64,000 bases of DNA from Hormiphora californensis (Eukaryota > Ctenophora > Tentaculata > Cydippida > Pleurobrachiidae). Made by a program: the position numbers and the translations under genes. The notes under the pieces were generated by a model. It was not told the DNA's origin. It searched no databases and was given only the letters and a program-made list of their open reading frames with translations. The stretch is taken from positions 1,097,011 through 1,161,010 of the forward strand of contig CM035350.1 of the NCBI GenBank assembly GCA_020137815.1, in the 5' to 3' direction. This document shows, in pieces, positions 47,906 through 60,987 of the stretch. The first letter of the stretch is position 1. Every line of letters starts with the position of its first letter.

Positions 47906-50900
47906 ATGGGAGGGGAGAAGCGACCAGTAGAAGAGGAGCTCAGTGATGAGCTGACAATAACACCCCTGGGAGCTGGCCAGGAGGTCGGCAGATCCTGTAT
48001 CCTACTCCAATTCAAGGGCAAGAGAGTACTGTTAGATATTGGTATTCACCCTGGTCTATCTGGGTTAGAGGCACTACCCTTTATTGATGTTATTGATACC
48101 AGCCAAATTGGTAAGGGACCAGGCTGGGAGTTGTGTGATTAATTGATATTACCATTACTTCCATTAATTTTGTGTTGTAAGACAGCACCCCCTAACATCA
48201 TTCTCTCCCCAGATCTCCTTCTGGTGTCACATTTCCATCTTGACCATTGTGGGGCACTACCCTACCTACTGGAGAAGACTAGTTTCAAGGGTCGCACCTT
48301 TATGACCCACGCTACTAAAGCCATCTACAAGTGGCTACTGGCTGATTACATCAAGGTCAGTTCCCCAGAATAATACTTGTTGAATATTGAACTGTAATTT
48401 GTCCATAATTGTGAGTTTTAGATGTACACGTGAGTAGTGAGTACCCCAAAAAGTTGTAACAGTAATGAGTCCCCAGTAAAATTTACCATATTAAATCTTA
48501 ACTCACTAGGTCAGCAACATCACATCCCCCTCCCACTAGGTCAGCAACATCACATCCCCCTCCCACTAGGTCAGTAATATCACATCCCCCTCCCACTAGG
48601 TCAGCAACATCACATCCCCCTCCCACTAGGTCAGCAATATCACATCCCTCTCCCACTAGGTCAGCAACATCACATCCCCCTCCCACTAGGTCAGTAACAT
48701 CACATCCCCCTCCCACTAGGTCAGCAACATCACATCCCCCTCCCACTAGGTCAGCAACATCACATCCCCCTCCCACTAGGTCAGCAACATCACATCCCTC
48801 TCCCACTAGGTCAGTAATATCACATCCCCCTCCCACTAGGTCAGCAACATCACATCCCCCTCCCACTAGGTCAGCAACATCACATCCCCCTCCCACTAGG
48901 TCAGCACCCAGTGCCCCGAATTTCAGAAATCTAAAAAAATATTTTTCTATGCCTTCAGCTAGGCTGCAAGATTCTATTCGCTAGGCTGCAAATTTTTGCT
49001 CGGTCTCGGCTGCTACGCAGCCTCGACCTCGCGACGTACGTCAGCATCGTAGAAGTTGGGCTAATAGAGAAAAAAAGTACCATTTTCGGCGCAAAATCAT
49101 CGTGCAGCCCAGAATAGGAAAATTTCCTCAAAATTTTCTGCAGCCGGGCTGCAAGAATTTCGACACCGAAATACATATGTATTTCACACTCTAATGAGGG
49201 GGATGGATATGTGACACCATTCTGGGACGCCCTGTTAGAGCATTGGCCTGACAGGGGACGCCTAATTAGCAAAATCATCGTGCAGCCCAGAATGGGAAAA
49301 TTTCCTCGAAATTTTCTGCAGCCGGGCTGCAAGAATCTCGACACCGAAATACGTATGTATTTCATACTCTAATGAGGGGGATGGATATGTGACACCATTC
49401 TGGGACGCCTTATTAGCACTGTTAGCCAATACGGGATATATATACACAAGTGATTCGGGGAAGCTTATATTTCATATTTATATTTTCTGCAGCCCGGGCT
49501 GCAATATCAGTCGAGGTTATTTTATTTAGGCTGCAAAAAATCAGTCAGGCTGCAAATATTTGCTCAAAAAATTACACGGGTTTGCAATATCGGGGCACTG
49601 GGGGTCAGCAACATCACATCCCCCTCCCACTAGGTCAGCAACATCACATCCCCCTCCCACTAGGTCAGCAACATCACATCCCCCTCCCACTAGGTCAGCA
49701 ACATCACATCCCCCTCCCACTAGGTCAGCAACATCACATCCCCCTCCCACTAGGTCAGCAATATCACATCCCTCTCCCACTAGGTCAGCAACATCACATC
49801 CCCCTCCCACTAGGTCAGTAACATCACATCCCCCTCCCACTAGGTCAGCAACATCACATCCCCCTCCCACTAGGTCAGCAACATCACATCCCTCTCCCAC
49901 TAGGTCAGTAACATCACATCCCCCTCCCACTAGGTCAGCAACATCACATCCCCCTCCCACTAGGTCAGCAATATCACATCCCTCTCCCACTAGGTCAGCA
50001 ATATCACATCCCCCTCCCACTAGGTCAGCAACATCACATCCCCCTCCCACTAGGTCAGTAACATCACATCCCCCTCCCACTAGGTCAGCAACATCACATC
50101 CCCCTCCCACTAGGTCAGCAACATCACATCCCCCTCCCACTAGGTCAGCAACATCACATCTTCCCTCCCACTAGGTCAGCAACATCACATCCCCCTCCCA
50201 CTAGGTCAGCAACATCACATCCCCCTCCCACTAGGTCAGCAACATCACATCCCCCTCCCACTAGGTCAGCAACATCACATCCCCCTCCCACTAGGTCAGC
50301 AACATCACATCCCCCTCCCACTAGGTCAGTAACATCACATCTTCCCTCCCACTAGGTCAGCAACATCACATCCCCCTCCCACTAGGTCAGCAACATCACA
50401 TCCCCCTCCCACTAGGTCAGCAACATCACATCCCCCTCCCACTAGGTCAGTAATATCACATCCCCCTCCCACTAGGTCAGCAACATCACATCCCCTCCCA
50501 CTAGGTCAGTAATATCACATCCCTCTCCCACTAGGTCAGTAATATCACATCCCCCTCCCACTTTTGCAACCACATCTTCCCTCCCACTAGGTCAGTAATA
50601 TCTCCACTGAGGACAGGGGTGTTCTCTATACAGACAAGGATCTGGACAACTCTCTCGATAAGATTGAAACCCTCAACTTCCACGAGGAAAAGGAGGTACT
50701 TCTGTCTGTACCATAAACAGTCATGTCAAGTACTGTCTGGTTCTATCATGCAGTTCACAGTTGTTCACATTTTAATAATTTCCCTATCAGGTTAATGGTA
50801 TCAAGTTTTGGAGCTATAACGCTGGTCACGTGCTGGGGGCGGCGATGTTTATGATTGAAATCGCTGGAGTGAAGATCTTATACACAGGTAGATATACCAA

Positions 50901-51584
50901 GAGATATATAGAGATTATATTAGAGAACCAGAAGGGGTTAAAAATGATATCTTAATGAGAGGGGAGTGGTACTTTGTTTTTCTTTCTCTCAACTCCCAAC
51001 CTCCTCCCAGGTGATTTCTCCCGAGAAGAGGACCGTCATCTGATGGCTGCAGAGGTTCCCAATGTCCGTCCTGACATCTGCATTATAGAGAGCACGTACG
51101 GAACCCACATCCACGAGAAACGAGAAGTGAGGGAGGCTCGGTTCACCCAATCTGTCCACGAGACCATTAAAAGGGATGGAAGATGTCTGATTCCCGTGTT
51201 TGCCCTGGGTAGAGCCCAAGAGTTGATGTTGATTCTAGATGAGTACTGGGAGGCACATCCTGAGCTACACGATGTACCCATTTACTATGCATCATCCCTC
51301 GCTAAGAAATGTATGGCTGTTTTCCAGACATATGTTAACGCGATGAATGAGAGGATTAGGAGGCAGATATCCATCAACAACCCTTTTGTGTTCAAACACA
51401 TCAGTAATCTGAAGAATATCGACCAGTTCCAAGACATTGGTAAGTATTGTTGTATAGTGCAGCAATATACAGTCAGCACTGTGTGTGGTACATTTCACAC
51501 GCATTTACATGTAGCATGAGAATATTATGCATAAAACGATGTCCTCTATCTCTATACTTCTCTCTATATTTCTCTCTCTCTCTC

Positions 51585-51674
<90 letters not shown>

Positions 51675-53687
51675 CTCATTAAAGAATGGGTGTGTTATGT
51701 AGGCGCGATTTGAATTACAAGTCTCTCTCTAGCTTGCTCCTCCCTCTGACCAAAACAAGGTCCTACCTTCATTCATCAGTAGGCCCTAATAACCCAACAA
51801 TATTTCTACACGTTCACCTCCCCCTCCGCCGTTATATATGTGAGAGTGTCTATTTTCTTTTCCGCTCAGGAAAGATTCTCTCAGTGCCTCTCCCAGGTCC
51901 TCTCTCCCCTAATACTTACTTTCCTTCTTCCCCTGCCAGGTCCCTCAGTGGTAATGGCATCTCCAGGTATGCTCCAGAGTGGTCTCTCCCGGGAACTATT
52001 TGAAACATGGTGTCCAGACCCCCGTAACAGCGTCATCATTGCTGGGTACTGTGTCGAGGGTACCCTTGCCAAGATGATCATGTCTGAACCAGAGGAGATA
52101 GTATCTGTAACAGGACAAAGACTACCCCTGAAGTGTTCTGTGAACTACATTTCATTTAGTGCACACACTGACTACAATCAGACCAGTGAGTTCCTAATGT
52201 TGTTGAAACCAGCCCATATTATCCTGGTACACGGGGAGCAGAGTGAGATGCAGAGGCTGAGGACCGCTCTAAAGAGGGAGTATGAGGATACACCTGATCC
52301 TGCTGAGATATTTGCACCTGCTAACAATGAGGAGATCGTGCTGAACTTCAGGGGAGAGAAAATGGCAAAGGTAGCTATGTCCTTGTTGGTAACTGTCATT
52401 GTTTTTTTCTGTTTTTTTCTCGCGTTCTTAGTGTCAGGTAGCGGAGGTAGATCCATGCACTATTTTAATTGTTTTCCTATTTACACCATGTTTAGCCAAT
52501 GCTACAATTTACCTCTCCCCCACCCCTAGATTGTGGGTAGGCTGGCGGCTAAGAAGCCTAAAGCAGGAGACAAGATTAGTGGAGTGTTGGTAAAGAGAGG
52601 ATTCAACTATCATATTGTCAGTCCAGACGAGTTGGAACATTACACAGACCTGAAACAGGGTGTTGTCCTACAGAAACAGGTGACACTTGGGTCTTGGGAA
52701 CACTGAACAGATTGTAATGTGGTCATGTATCTGGCATTCTGTATAATATGGCAGTCTAAATTAGTTACCACCAGTTGTCAATAACAAACCATCCCCTTCT
52801 TCCCCAGACGATCCCGTTCACTGCCCCCTTCTCCCTTCTTCATCACTGTCTCCAACAACTTGCTGGCACTGTTGAACAGAGTGAAAAGGGAAGCCGGAGT
52901 TGCCTGAAAGTGTTTGAAAGTGTGAGTTCGGGGGTATTTAGGTTGTATAAGGATGACATTGCGATCATGCCTTGAATTCTCTAGTTTTTTTGAAAAGTTA
53001 CAAAAACTCGACAACTTCCGAGTTCGTTCACTATGTTTTGTTTAGGTGACTGTACAGCAAGAACACAACAAGATATCGATTGAGTGGGAAGGAAGTGAGA
53101 TGGGGGACATGTATGCCGATGCTGTTCTCACATTGTGTCTCCAAATTGAGGCAAACCCCCAGGCTATAAAACAGAGCTCTCTTCGTAGTATCACAAAGGT
53201 ACAGAACCAGTTTTATAAACCTCACATTTAACAAAATTACTAGGTATCCCATCCACCACAAGTGTTCTAACTCCCCCTCCCCAACTCAGGGCCAAGACAA
53301 GAGTTCGTTTGAGGATCGAGTTGAGAAGTTGATGATAGAGCTGTATGGAGAGGATAATGTTAGCTATCAACCGAAACTAAAATACATTACAGTCACCCTG
53401 GACAGCCACAAAGCAGTCATCAACCTCAAATCTTACACAGGTGAGACATCATAATTCTTAGCAGTCTAAGTGTACGAAGTCACCCCTATTATTGCGTGAG
53501 CTTTCGCGGAGGGGTAATTTCATTACCAAGTGTACAACTTAGATAATAGGTAGTACATCGTTAAACTACCTTCCCCCTTCCAGTGCAATGTGCGAACGAG
53601 TCTCTACACCAGATGGTATCTTCAGCAATACGGCGACTTCACAACGCTCTTACACCCGTCAATGTTCCGATAATACCCGCCACGTGA
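47906..53687 (+). CDS. CPSF3: CPSF3 (CPSF-73), pre-mRNA 3'-end endonuclease
   Basis: The nuclease that cleaves pre-mRNA at the poly(A) site in the CPSF complex; also used for histone mRNA. Eleven exons: 47906-48110, 48213-48355, 50591-50695, 50791-50887, 51011-51439, 51940-52370, 52530-52679, 52808-52921, 53046-53198, 53290-53440, 53584-53687. They join without a break to 693 residues (human 684). Metallo-beta-lactamase motifs: SHFHLDHCG near residue 74, [11 protein letters not shown], and [11 protein letters not shown]. Beta-CASP motifs: [30 protein letters not shown] and LVHGE. The C-terminal region ends [15 protein letters not shown]. The start is the only ATG before the conserved [12 protein letters not shown]. 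The intron 48356-50590 is a minisatellite made of its own acceptor. Confidence 0.97.
48510..50590 (+). repeat. 30-bp minisatellite made of CPSF3 3' splice-site copies
   Basis: The unit is GTCAGCAACATCACATCCCC plus CTCCCACTAG. About 13 copies at 48510-48900 and about 33 at 49604-50590 are split by an insert at 48907-49603. Variants include CAGTAATATC and TCTTCCCTCCC. The last AG at 50590 is the genuine acceptor, and the exon begins GTCAGTAATATCTCC. Each unit thus carries a pyrimidine tract, AG and the first 12 exon-like bases. Long reading frames on both strands here are translations of the repeat. Confidence 0.95.
48907..49603. mobile_element. non-autonomous element inserted in the CPSF3 minisatellite
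   Basis: Termini CCCAGTGCCCCGA and its inverse TCGGGGCACTGGG bound a 0.7 kb insert interrupting the array. Inside, a segment of about 140 bp (AATCATCGTGCAGCCCAG onward) is duplicated at about 49085 and 49265. A tRNA-like fragment (TTAGAGCATTGGCCTGACAG) follows one copy. No transposase. Confidence 0.78.
51573..51671. repeat. CT microsatellite in CPSF3 intron
   Basis: About 100 bp of (CT)n in the intron 51440-51939. Confidence 0.95.
53462..53534. mobile_element. short MITE remnant in last CPSF3 intron
   Basis: GAAGTCACCCCTATTATTGC to GGGGTAATTTCATTACC, flanked by AAGTGTAC on both sides (8-bp duplication). It shares its ends with the insert at 40927-41501. Only about 52 bp of element remains. 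Confidence 0.7.
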
Positions 53688-53938
53688 GATAGACAAATAT
53701 AACCTGCCTATTATAAAGTAGTCTATATTGGATGGAGAGAGAGACTAGGTGTTTGACAAGGTTGATTGCACCCCTATTTTAACTATTTATTGTTGTTTTT
53801 TCTTATTTTAACGTTTTTACAACAGACTCTTGTATTGATTTATTGAACTCTTACATACATTTTCAAAACACCGTTGTTTTACTATCTCTCTCCTCTCTAC
53901 AAACCCCCTAACCCCTCTATTTACCTGTCTAGCATTCT

Positions 53939-56900
53939 ATGAGAGAAGGACGAGATGAGAGGACACTGAAAAGCTCGAGACGGTATCAACTGAACACATC
54001 CCCTCCCACCAGCACCATCACGCCATCCTCCAACATGAGACGGGAGGAATTCTCAGTGGGTGATCTGGTCCTGGCTGATTTCCCTGGCTGCAGCTGGCCT
54101 GCCCTGGTGACGAGTGTCACCACACGACACCTACAGGTGGTCACCCTGATCTCTGAACAAGAGGAGACGGTGACACGGGAACATGCCCACCTTTTCAAGG
54201 GTTCAGATCACCTCAGACAGAAACTCAGCAGCCTCACCCCAGGACAGAGACACGAGTTTGCTGATGCGGAGGCAGCCCTGAAGACTATGAGTAGGATGAA
54301 TAGAGAGGAGAGGATGGAGCATATGAGGTGTAGGAAGCAGCCTGGGGAGGAGAGTGGATCAGCTGCTGGAGGGGGTGGTGGGTTCAAAGAGAATGTGAGG
54401 AAGCTGCCTTGTGATGTGGATGATATAACACTGGATGGGAGCCACTTGGAGCAGATAATGAATGGTAAAGATGGCCACCCCTCTCACAACTCCCCACCTA
54501 CACCAGAGATGTCCCTACCCTCTCAGATGAGGGGAGATGTAGACCCCGTACCAGGTGCTGCTGCCTCCTCTAAGATTAGTGCCAAACAGCAGAGGGATGA
54601 GAGCTATATTGTTAGTACAATGGAGCAGATAAACAAATTCCACCAGATACCCGCCCCTGTTCCCCTGCCCCCTCCCACTACAGAACCATCTCCCAACAAG
54701 AAGCCACAAGAGGAGCACACGATGAGCAAGTTGCTAACTGATCACCTCAAGGCTACCCGGGCTGCTCAGAAGAAAGCTCTGAAGATCCATGCAAATGTTA
54801 CCTTTGAAATCGTCCAAACAACAGAGCGGAATCCCTCCAAGCGGGGCCGGAAACCCAGGACAAGCAGTAAAAACACCTCTAATAGATCGAGGAACACCCA
54901 TCACCCCCATCACCTTCCCTCGCCAGAACAGATTGTAAATGCCCTGAAAGCAGTGCCACCCCTGGTGGATGTGAAACCAGAACACTTCCTCCCTCCACCC
55001 CCCACACACCATGGATCACCCCTCAAACCATCACCCCTCAAACCAGTCCCCCTATCCTTCTTCAGTTCCCCTCCACCGCTACTAAAGGCACCCTCTTATG
55101 TCAAATCACCACCCATCATCCCCACCCCAATTATAAAACCTGAACCTATCATGGCCACCACCTCCCCGGAGTCTCTGAAACTGATAGCCCAGTTGAAACA
55201 GAGTCCCAGTCCCAACAAGATAGCTCCTATCATAGTGATACAGCCCAGTCCCAACAAGAAGAAGTTGTTACTTCAACAACAACAGCAGGCTGCTAGACGG
55301 CCCCGGGGTCGACCTAGAAAGAACGCTGCTACAGCTGCCCCTCACTCCCAGGAGGAGTTCTCCCTCGAATCTCTACCCACCATGGTTAACACTTCCAAAC
55401 TGACGAGCCCACCAAGAGCACTCTCTCCTCCTCCCCCAGCCCCAGTGGTTAAATCACCTTCTCCCCCACCACAGCAGATGATAACCCCAACTCCTCCTCC
55501 TGCCTCAACATCACGATCAGGAATTGTAATTGAGTTCCCTACTACTGCAGCACAACCCATTCTAGACCCGGCTCCACCTGCCAATGATATTGTCAGTTTC
55601 CTGATTCCATACTACACCGCTACCTTCCCTACAAAGAGCAGGGAGGAGCTAGAGGCGGCAATAATCGAGGATTTGGAGTTACTGAGTGATGGAGAGAGGG
55701 ATATCTTGTTCAAACTTGCCATGGGTAGCACGAGGACGGCCAAGAAGCGAGGTGAAGAGATTATCTCTAAACTTCTTGATAAAACCCCAGCTCTCCCACC
55801 TCCCCCTACCATTACTCCAGCCCCTACTATCAAACAAGAGCCCATTGAGGCAGTCCCCCCTGTAGTGGTCGAGAAGAAACCCAGACCGTCCACCAACAAG
55901 CGCCGTAAAGAGAACGCCCCTGCTCCACCACCCCCTCCTACAATCAAAACAGAGTTTGATGTTGAGCACTTTGCAGTTCTTCTCTTTGTACGAGACATGC
56001 AGGACCAGGGAACTGATTTATCGGAACTACGATGGAGCCAAGTTGAGGAGAGGGAGCTGTATACTAAACTAGCTGAGAGGTTAGCGGGACTGAGTGTGGA
56101 GGAGAGGAGGGTTGAAACTGGTGCAATGGAGGTATTTGTAAGAGAAACACCTGCTATGAGTCGACCTATGTGGAGTGAACTGAAAGTGACTAAACAGAAG
56201 AAGTATAGGAAGGAAGCCCAGAAGGAGGGACTATCTCTTGAGATGAGTGATGGGAATAGGAAACTTGTGGAGAAGTTGCTGAGATCAGCAGAGAGCAGGA
56301 AGAGGAAGAGGGAGGGAAGTGAGAAGACAGGGTCAGATAGTCAGAGTAGTGGCGGTGGTCCTAGTGGAAAGAAGGAGAGGGGAGATAATGGTGGTGGAGG
56401 GGGAATTGTCCAGGACTTTTTCTGTATGGACTGTTTCACTCTAGGTAAGTGTACCTGATTGAGATGGGAAGAGTGTTTGCGAGAGAAAGAACGGGAGAGA
56501 GGGTAAGAGTTGGTGTGAGAGAGAGTGGGGTTTAGAGAATTTTCCAGATCATGTTTCCCATGTATATGTGATAACACATTCTATTACCAGACTACAACAG
56601 TAAGCATTATTCGACCTGTGCCGACTGCCACGCCATCTTCCACAGAGCTTGTCTGGAGAACCAATCAAAAACATCAAAAAACAAGTAAATGAAAGGAAAT
56701 TTGAAATTAGGTTAGAGTAAACATAAAAAACATCGATTCTGAGAGAGAAAAACTACAAAACTAACACGCCCCACCGCACAGTAGGTTGCTGTGTAGAGAG
56801 TGCCAATCTGGTGAGATATGTGGTATCTGCAGGAAAGGAGGGGAGTTAAAAATGTGTTCCCAGTGCCCACACAAGTACCATGAATCATGTGCCCTCCCTC

Positions 56901-59900
56901 ACATGTCTACACAGGTACTAGCTGGGTGTGGGACCCTCATGCTGGGAGTACACTGGAGTCAATACCAGTGATCTTATTACACCAAGTTTTACATTCTCCT
57001 CCTAGATGTGTTACGTCATCTGCTTTACCTCAATCTACTAACCCATCCCTTTATTTCAGACACTAGCTGGTGGCAGCAAGTTTATCTGCCCCTATCATGT
57101 GTGTGGGAGCTGTGAGGCGAGGAGTCAGTCTAACATTAAAACCTTTGTCCGCTGTGTCCGCTGTCCCCTTTCTTTCCACGAGAACCATATCCCTGCTGGA
57201 TGTATGAGGATATCAAAGAACCATATCCTGTGTTATAGGTAAGCAGGGCTGTCAGAAGTTAGAACATTGTCTTGTTAGTAGATGCATTGTCGATCTCTGT
57301 CATGTGAATTAGGTATTTCCTTGAATATAATGTAAAATATCTTTCTCTCCCGCATTGTACACAGCTGTGTGTGAGGGAAGGTAGCACTTTGTATGTGTTT
57401 CCGTGTGTACAGAGCAATAGGGAGAGACGGGTGAGAGAGAGAAGGGTGAGGGAGAGAGAGTTTGTGTGTTGGTGAGAGAGAGATGGGTGAGAGAGAGAGA
57501 GAGTGTGTGTGTGTGTGTGTTTGTGAGAGAGGCGGCATTCTTAGAAACATACCCGCGCTCGCTTTCCCTGCAGTTGTGTGTGCGGCCAACTCATAGCAAC
57601 ACGCATCCCTTCTTTTCTTTCTCTCTCTCTATCTCTCTCTCTCTATCTCTCTCACCTTCATTCTCTCTAGTAGTATTGGTATGCGAGAAAGTCAAAGGGT
57701 ATGCACATTATATGCGAGTATTCAGAGGAGTATTCTATGCCCCCAGTTATACACTAACCCCGCCCTCTTTTATCAGGCACCACAGAGGGTTCAATAGCAA
57801 CACCCAACCAACCCAGGGGAGAGAAGAAAACCAGGCAAAACGAAAAAGGAAAACTAAAACCAAAACACGAAAACCTCAAGTGCACATAAATGTATCATTT
57901 TGTTTCCAGTGTACATTTGGAGGGGAATTGTTGTGTTGTGAGTGGTGTCCAGCCGCTTACCATAATGAATGTATGCCTGAGGAAAATCGAATGAGAGAAG
58001 GTACTAGGGAGAATATTCTTGTTTTTAGTAAACGTGGTCTAAAGTTAGGAGAAAGTACTCCAGCTTTTAGTTGACCTGTTATTTCTAATATATTGGCACT
58101 AAACAGACTGGTAGCCTGATTTATTCTATCAAACACCTAACCACCCTCTCTCCAGGTGAAGCATCGTGGGTCTGTCCTGACTGCATTGTGGGTAAAAAGC
58201 CATTCACAGACGACGTTGTTTGGGTGAAATTTGGATCGTACAGGTAAGTGAGAGGGGTAGCGGGGGGAGCGGTGCGCGGTTTAAAATGAAACCACACTTT
58301 TCAGCAATCTCATGTGCGCGCAGTGTCTTGTGTATTACACACACAATATAGAATGTGTACTAGAAGAAGGAGGCGCGGGATGTCTCTCTGTTATAATACA
58401 CAGTGTACATTACACAGAGAGAGGCGGGGTCCGGGGAGAGAGTGTTAATACACACAATGTCTCCATCTCACTCACTCTCTATCAGGTGGTGGCCATGTCA
58501 AGTAATGGACGAGATGGATCTACCAGATAACATATTCGCCCTGCCCCACAAACCCTGCCAGTTCCCAGTACAGTGTCTGGGCTCCCAGGACTATGCCTGG
58601 ATCGATGTTAGTCGTGTCTATCTATATGAAGATGGAGATAAGGGGTCTAGTAACAGCGGATCAATACCTGGTAGCTTCAAAACTGGTAAGATTCTCTCTC
58701 TGATATGAGTTTTTGCTCAAGTCTTAACTTTAACCTCTTGTCTAGCCATAGTTTCTGGAATAATTCACAATAGTTTAACTACCTCCTATTCTTTACTAAC
58801 CCGTCTACAATTCCCATTCAGCACTAAGAGAAGCAATGGAGCTGCACGCTGAAGTGAAACCCATCAAGCAGGCCTTGTTACTGGAAACTGTTACAGCTGA
58901 TAAACCTAGCTCCAGAAAACCAGCTCCCTTCAAGTTTATTAACAAAAATGTACCATACTGCTCCACTATGCGAGAATATGAGAAACAGTTAAAGCTTGAA
59001 AGGATGCCATTTCCCTGTGATTGTACAAGAGAGGAGAAGTGTTCAGCGGAGAGTAACTGTATTAACCGTGTTCTACTAACTGAGTGTCCCCCAAGTATGT
59101 AGCAGTACTGCCAAAATTACCAGAATAAACGGAACCAGTAGTTGTTGTAGATAAACTAATCAATGTCTCCCTCTACCTCTGTAGAAACATAATAAACTAA
59201 TTCATGTCTCCCTCTCTCTCTAGAAACACAATAAACTAATCCCTCCTTTCCTTTCTCCAGGCTGTCAATGGGCGGGAGAGTGTGAGAACCAGCGGTTTCA
59301 GAGGCGCTCCTATCCAGATACAAAACTAGTTAAAACAGAGGGAAGGGGTTGGGGGATGATAGCGTTGGAGGAGATTAAGGAGGGAGAGTTTGTTCATGAA
59401 TATGTTGGAGAGATTATAGACGAGCAGGAGGTTGCAAGGAGGTTACAGCTATACCAGGCTACTGGAGTTACCGACTACTACATTGTGAGTATTGTGAGAG
59501 TTGTCTTCCTAATAACATCCCTTCGTTTGCTTTGTGCGGCTGGTAGTGGAGGGGTGACAGCATCACCAACCCTGCATACATGATGATGTTTGAGTTCCTA
59601 ACACACAGTTTTTGTTACAGCTGACTGTAGAAACATCACGGATTATCGATGCCAAACCGAAAGCTAACAATGCCCGCTTTATGAATCACGCCTGTGATCC
59701 GAACTGTGAAACCCAGAAATGGAACGTCTGTGGGCTAACCTGTATTGGACTGTTTGCGAAGTAAGGAAATAAATAATAGGATTTTCAGTGAAGAATCTTT
59801 AAATGTAATTTTCTTGGATTATTCTAATTTCCTGTTATTCTAACTCTTTTTCTCCCCAGGCGTACAATTGCAGTGGGCGAAGAGCTAACATTTGATTACC

Positions 59901-60362
59901 AATTTGATACCCGAGGTGAGGAGAAGAAGGCATGCCTGTGTGGGTCTGTCAACTGCAGTGGGTATCTGGGGGTACCAGCCAAGAAGACAGAGGAAAAGAA
60001 ACGAGAGAAAATGCCTTCTAAGAAGAAAAACAAGAAAAAGGTCCGTTCTATTTCCCTTTTCTCATTGCCCTTTTTTCCTCTATTTGTCATCTGGTTGTCT
60101 ATTGTACCCATTTTGTAACAGTTCACATTGTCTCTAACCCCCTCTTCCCTCTACACAGAAGTCAGTTGGAAGACCCCGACGGAAGCCACAAGATGCCCCT
60201 GCCACCCCCTCCTCCTCCACCGCCTCTACACCTGCCCAAAGTGACTCCAACACAGCCAGCAGTGTATCCGGGGCTACCTCTGCAGTCAGTAGTACTACAG
60301 GGGACGATATAGAGGACGATCTACTGAAGATTAATGCAATAGTGAACGGAGTGGACTTGTAA
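53939..60362 (+). CDS. NSD-family histone H3K36 methyltransferase (PWWP-PHD-PWWP-AWS-SET)
   Basis: A nuclear enzyme that methylates H3 lysine 36; a single homologue of vertebrate NSD1/2/3. Twelve exons: 53939-56444, 56591-56684, 56782-56914, 57060-57238, 57777-58000, 58156-58243, 58486-58685, 58822-59094, 59261-59484, 59621-59760, 59860-60040, 60159-60362, giving 1,481 residues without a break. Order: an N-terminal PWWP-like domain ([20 protein letters not shown]), a long proline-rich region with AT-hook-like [10 protein letters not shown], several PHD fingers ([33 protein letters not shown]), a second PWWP ([11 protein letters not shown]), AWS (CDCTREEKC), SET ([42 protein letters not shown]) and post-SET ([13 protein letters not shown]). 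The H-x-C motif reads NHAC where vertebrate NSDs have NHSC or NHCC. An internal ATG at 54034 is an alternative start; a 5' non-coding exon is possible (acceptor-like AG at 53934). Confidence 0.94.
59112..59260 (+). repeat. tandem acceptor-like repeat in NSD intron
   Basis: In the intron 59095-59260, two copies of AAACTAAT-CA-TGTCTCCC plus a pyrimidine tract ending TAGAAACA are followed by a third, degenerate copy whose CTTTCTCCAG is the true acceptor. The arrangement is a small-scale version of the CPSF3 repeat. Confidence 0.65.
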
Positions 60363-60987
60363 CACACATAGAGATACTTGATGTTGAACTGTTATCTTAC
60401 AAATATATGTTATCGAACACTCCACTTTTAGAATACAATGGTGTGGTGTATTTAATAATAGTATATCAAACTTGAATTAGTTAATTGCGAGGGTCAGAAC
60501 GTGTCAGGGGGTGCTATTTGCTTACCTCAGGGCATTCTTTATTATATATATATAGCAGGTTTTTGTTTGGGATATTGGATAAGGGAACAGTTTATACGTC
60601 TTTATAACTCGCTATGAATTCTAGTAAAATGGGGTTAGATGAGAAGTGATCGAGATCAAATGTTATTGGAACGCTGTTTTCGTTAGTTTAGAAGATTAAT
60701 AAGTCCCTCACTTTTATGTTTATTCGAGGTTTCCCTTGCCTAGCTAGACTGTGTTTCGCGCACCCCTTTATAAATGTAAAGGAGGGTTAGAACATAACAA
60801 GGTTTCCCATGGTACTAGCTCATTCAGCTCATAAGACGTGACCCCCGCACCGAATTGTTGGAAAGAGCTCATCTTGCTCAAACACGCCTTTTGGTACACT
60901 CTATCGTATAACTGTCTGACGACTCCGTTTTGATCCGCGATAGTGCACCTAGATCGTGTCGGCGTCACCAGAGAGTCTTATTAGGGG
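60363..60987. other. NSD 3' flank
   Basis: No exon supported. A second copy of the TGCCTAGCTAGACT dispersed repeat lies at 60738-60805. Confidence 0.45.

Noticed and set aside
48498-50174. Long reading frames on both strands with repeating [10 protein letters not shown] or [10 protein letters not shown] units
   Set aside because: They are translations of the 30-bp minisatellite, whose length is a multiple of three. There is no start context, splicing or homology, and the region is a CPSF3 intron.
48510-50590. Regular 30-bp spacing resembling a CRISPR array
   Set aside because: There are no unique spacers, the units are head-to-tail and near-identical, and the host is clearly eukaryotic.
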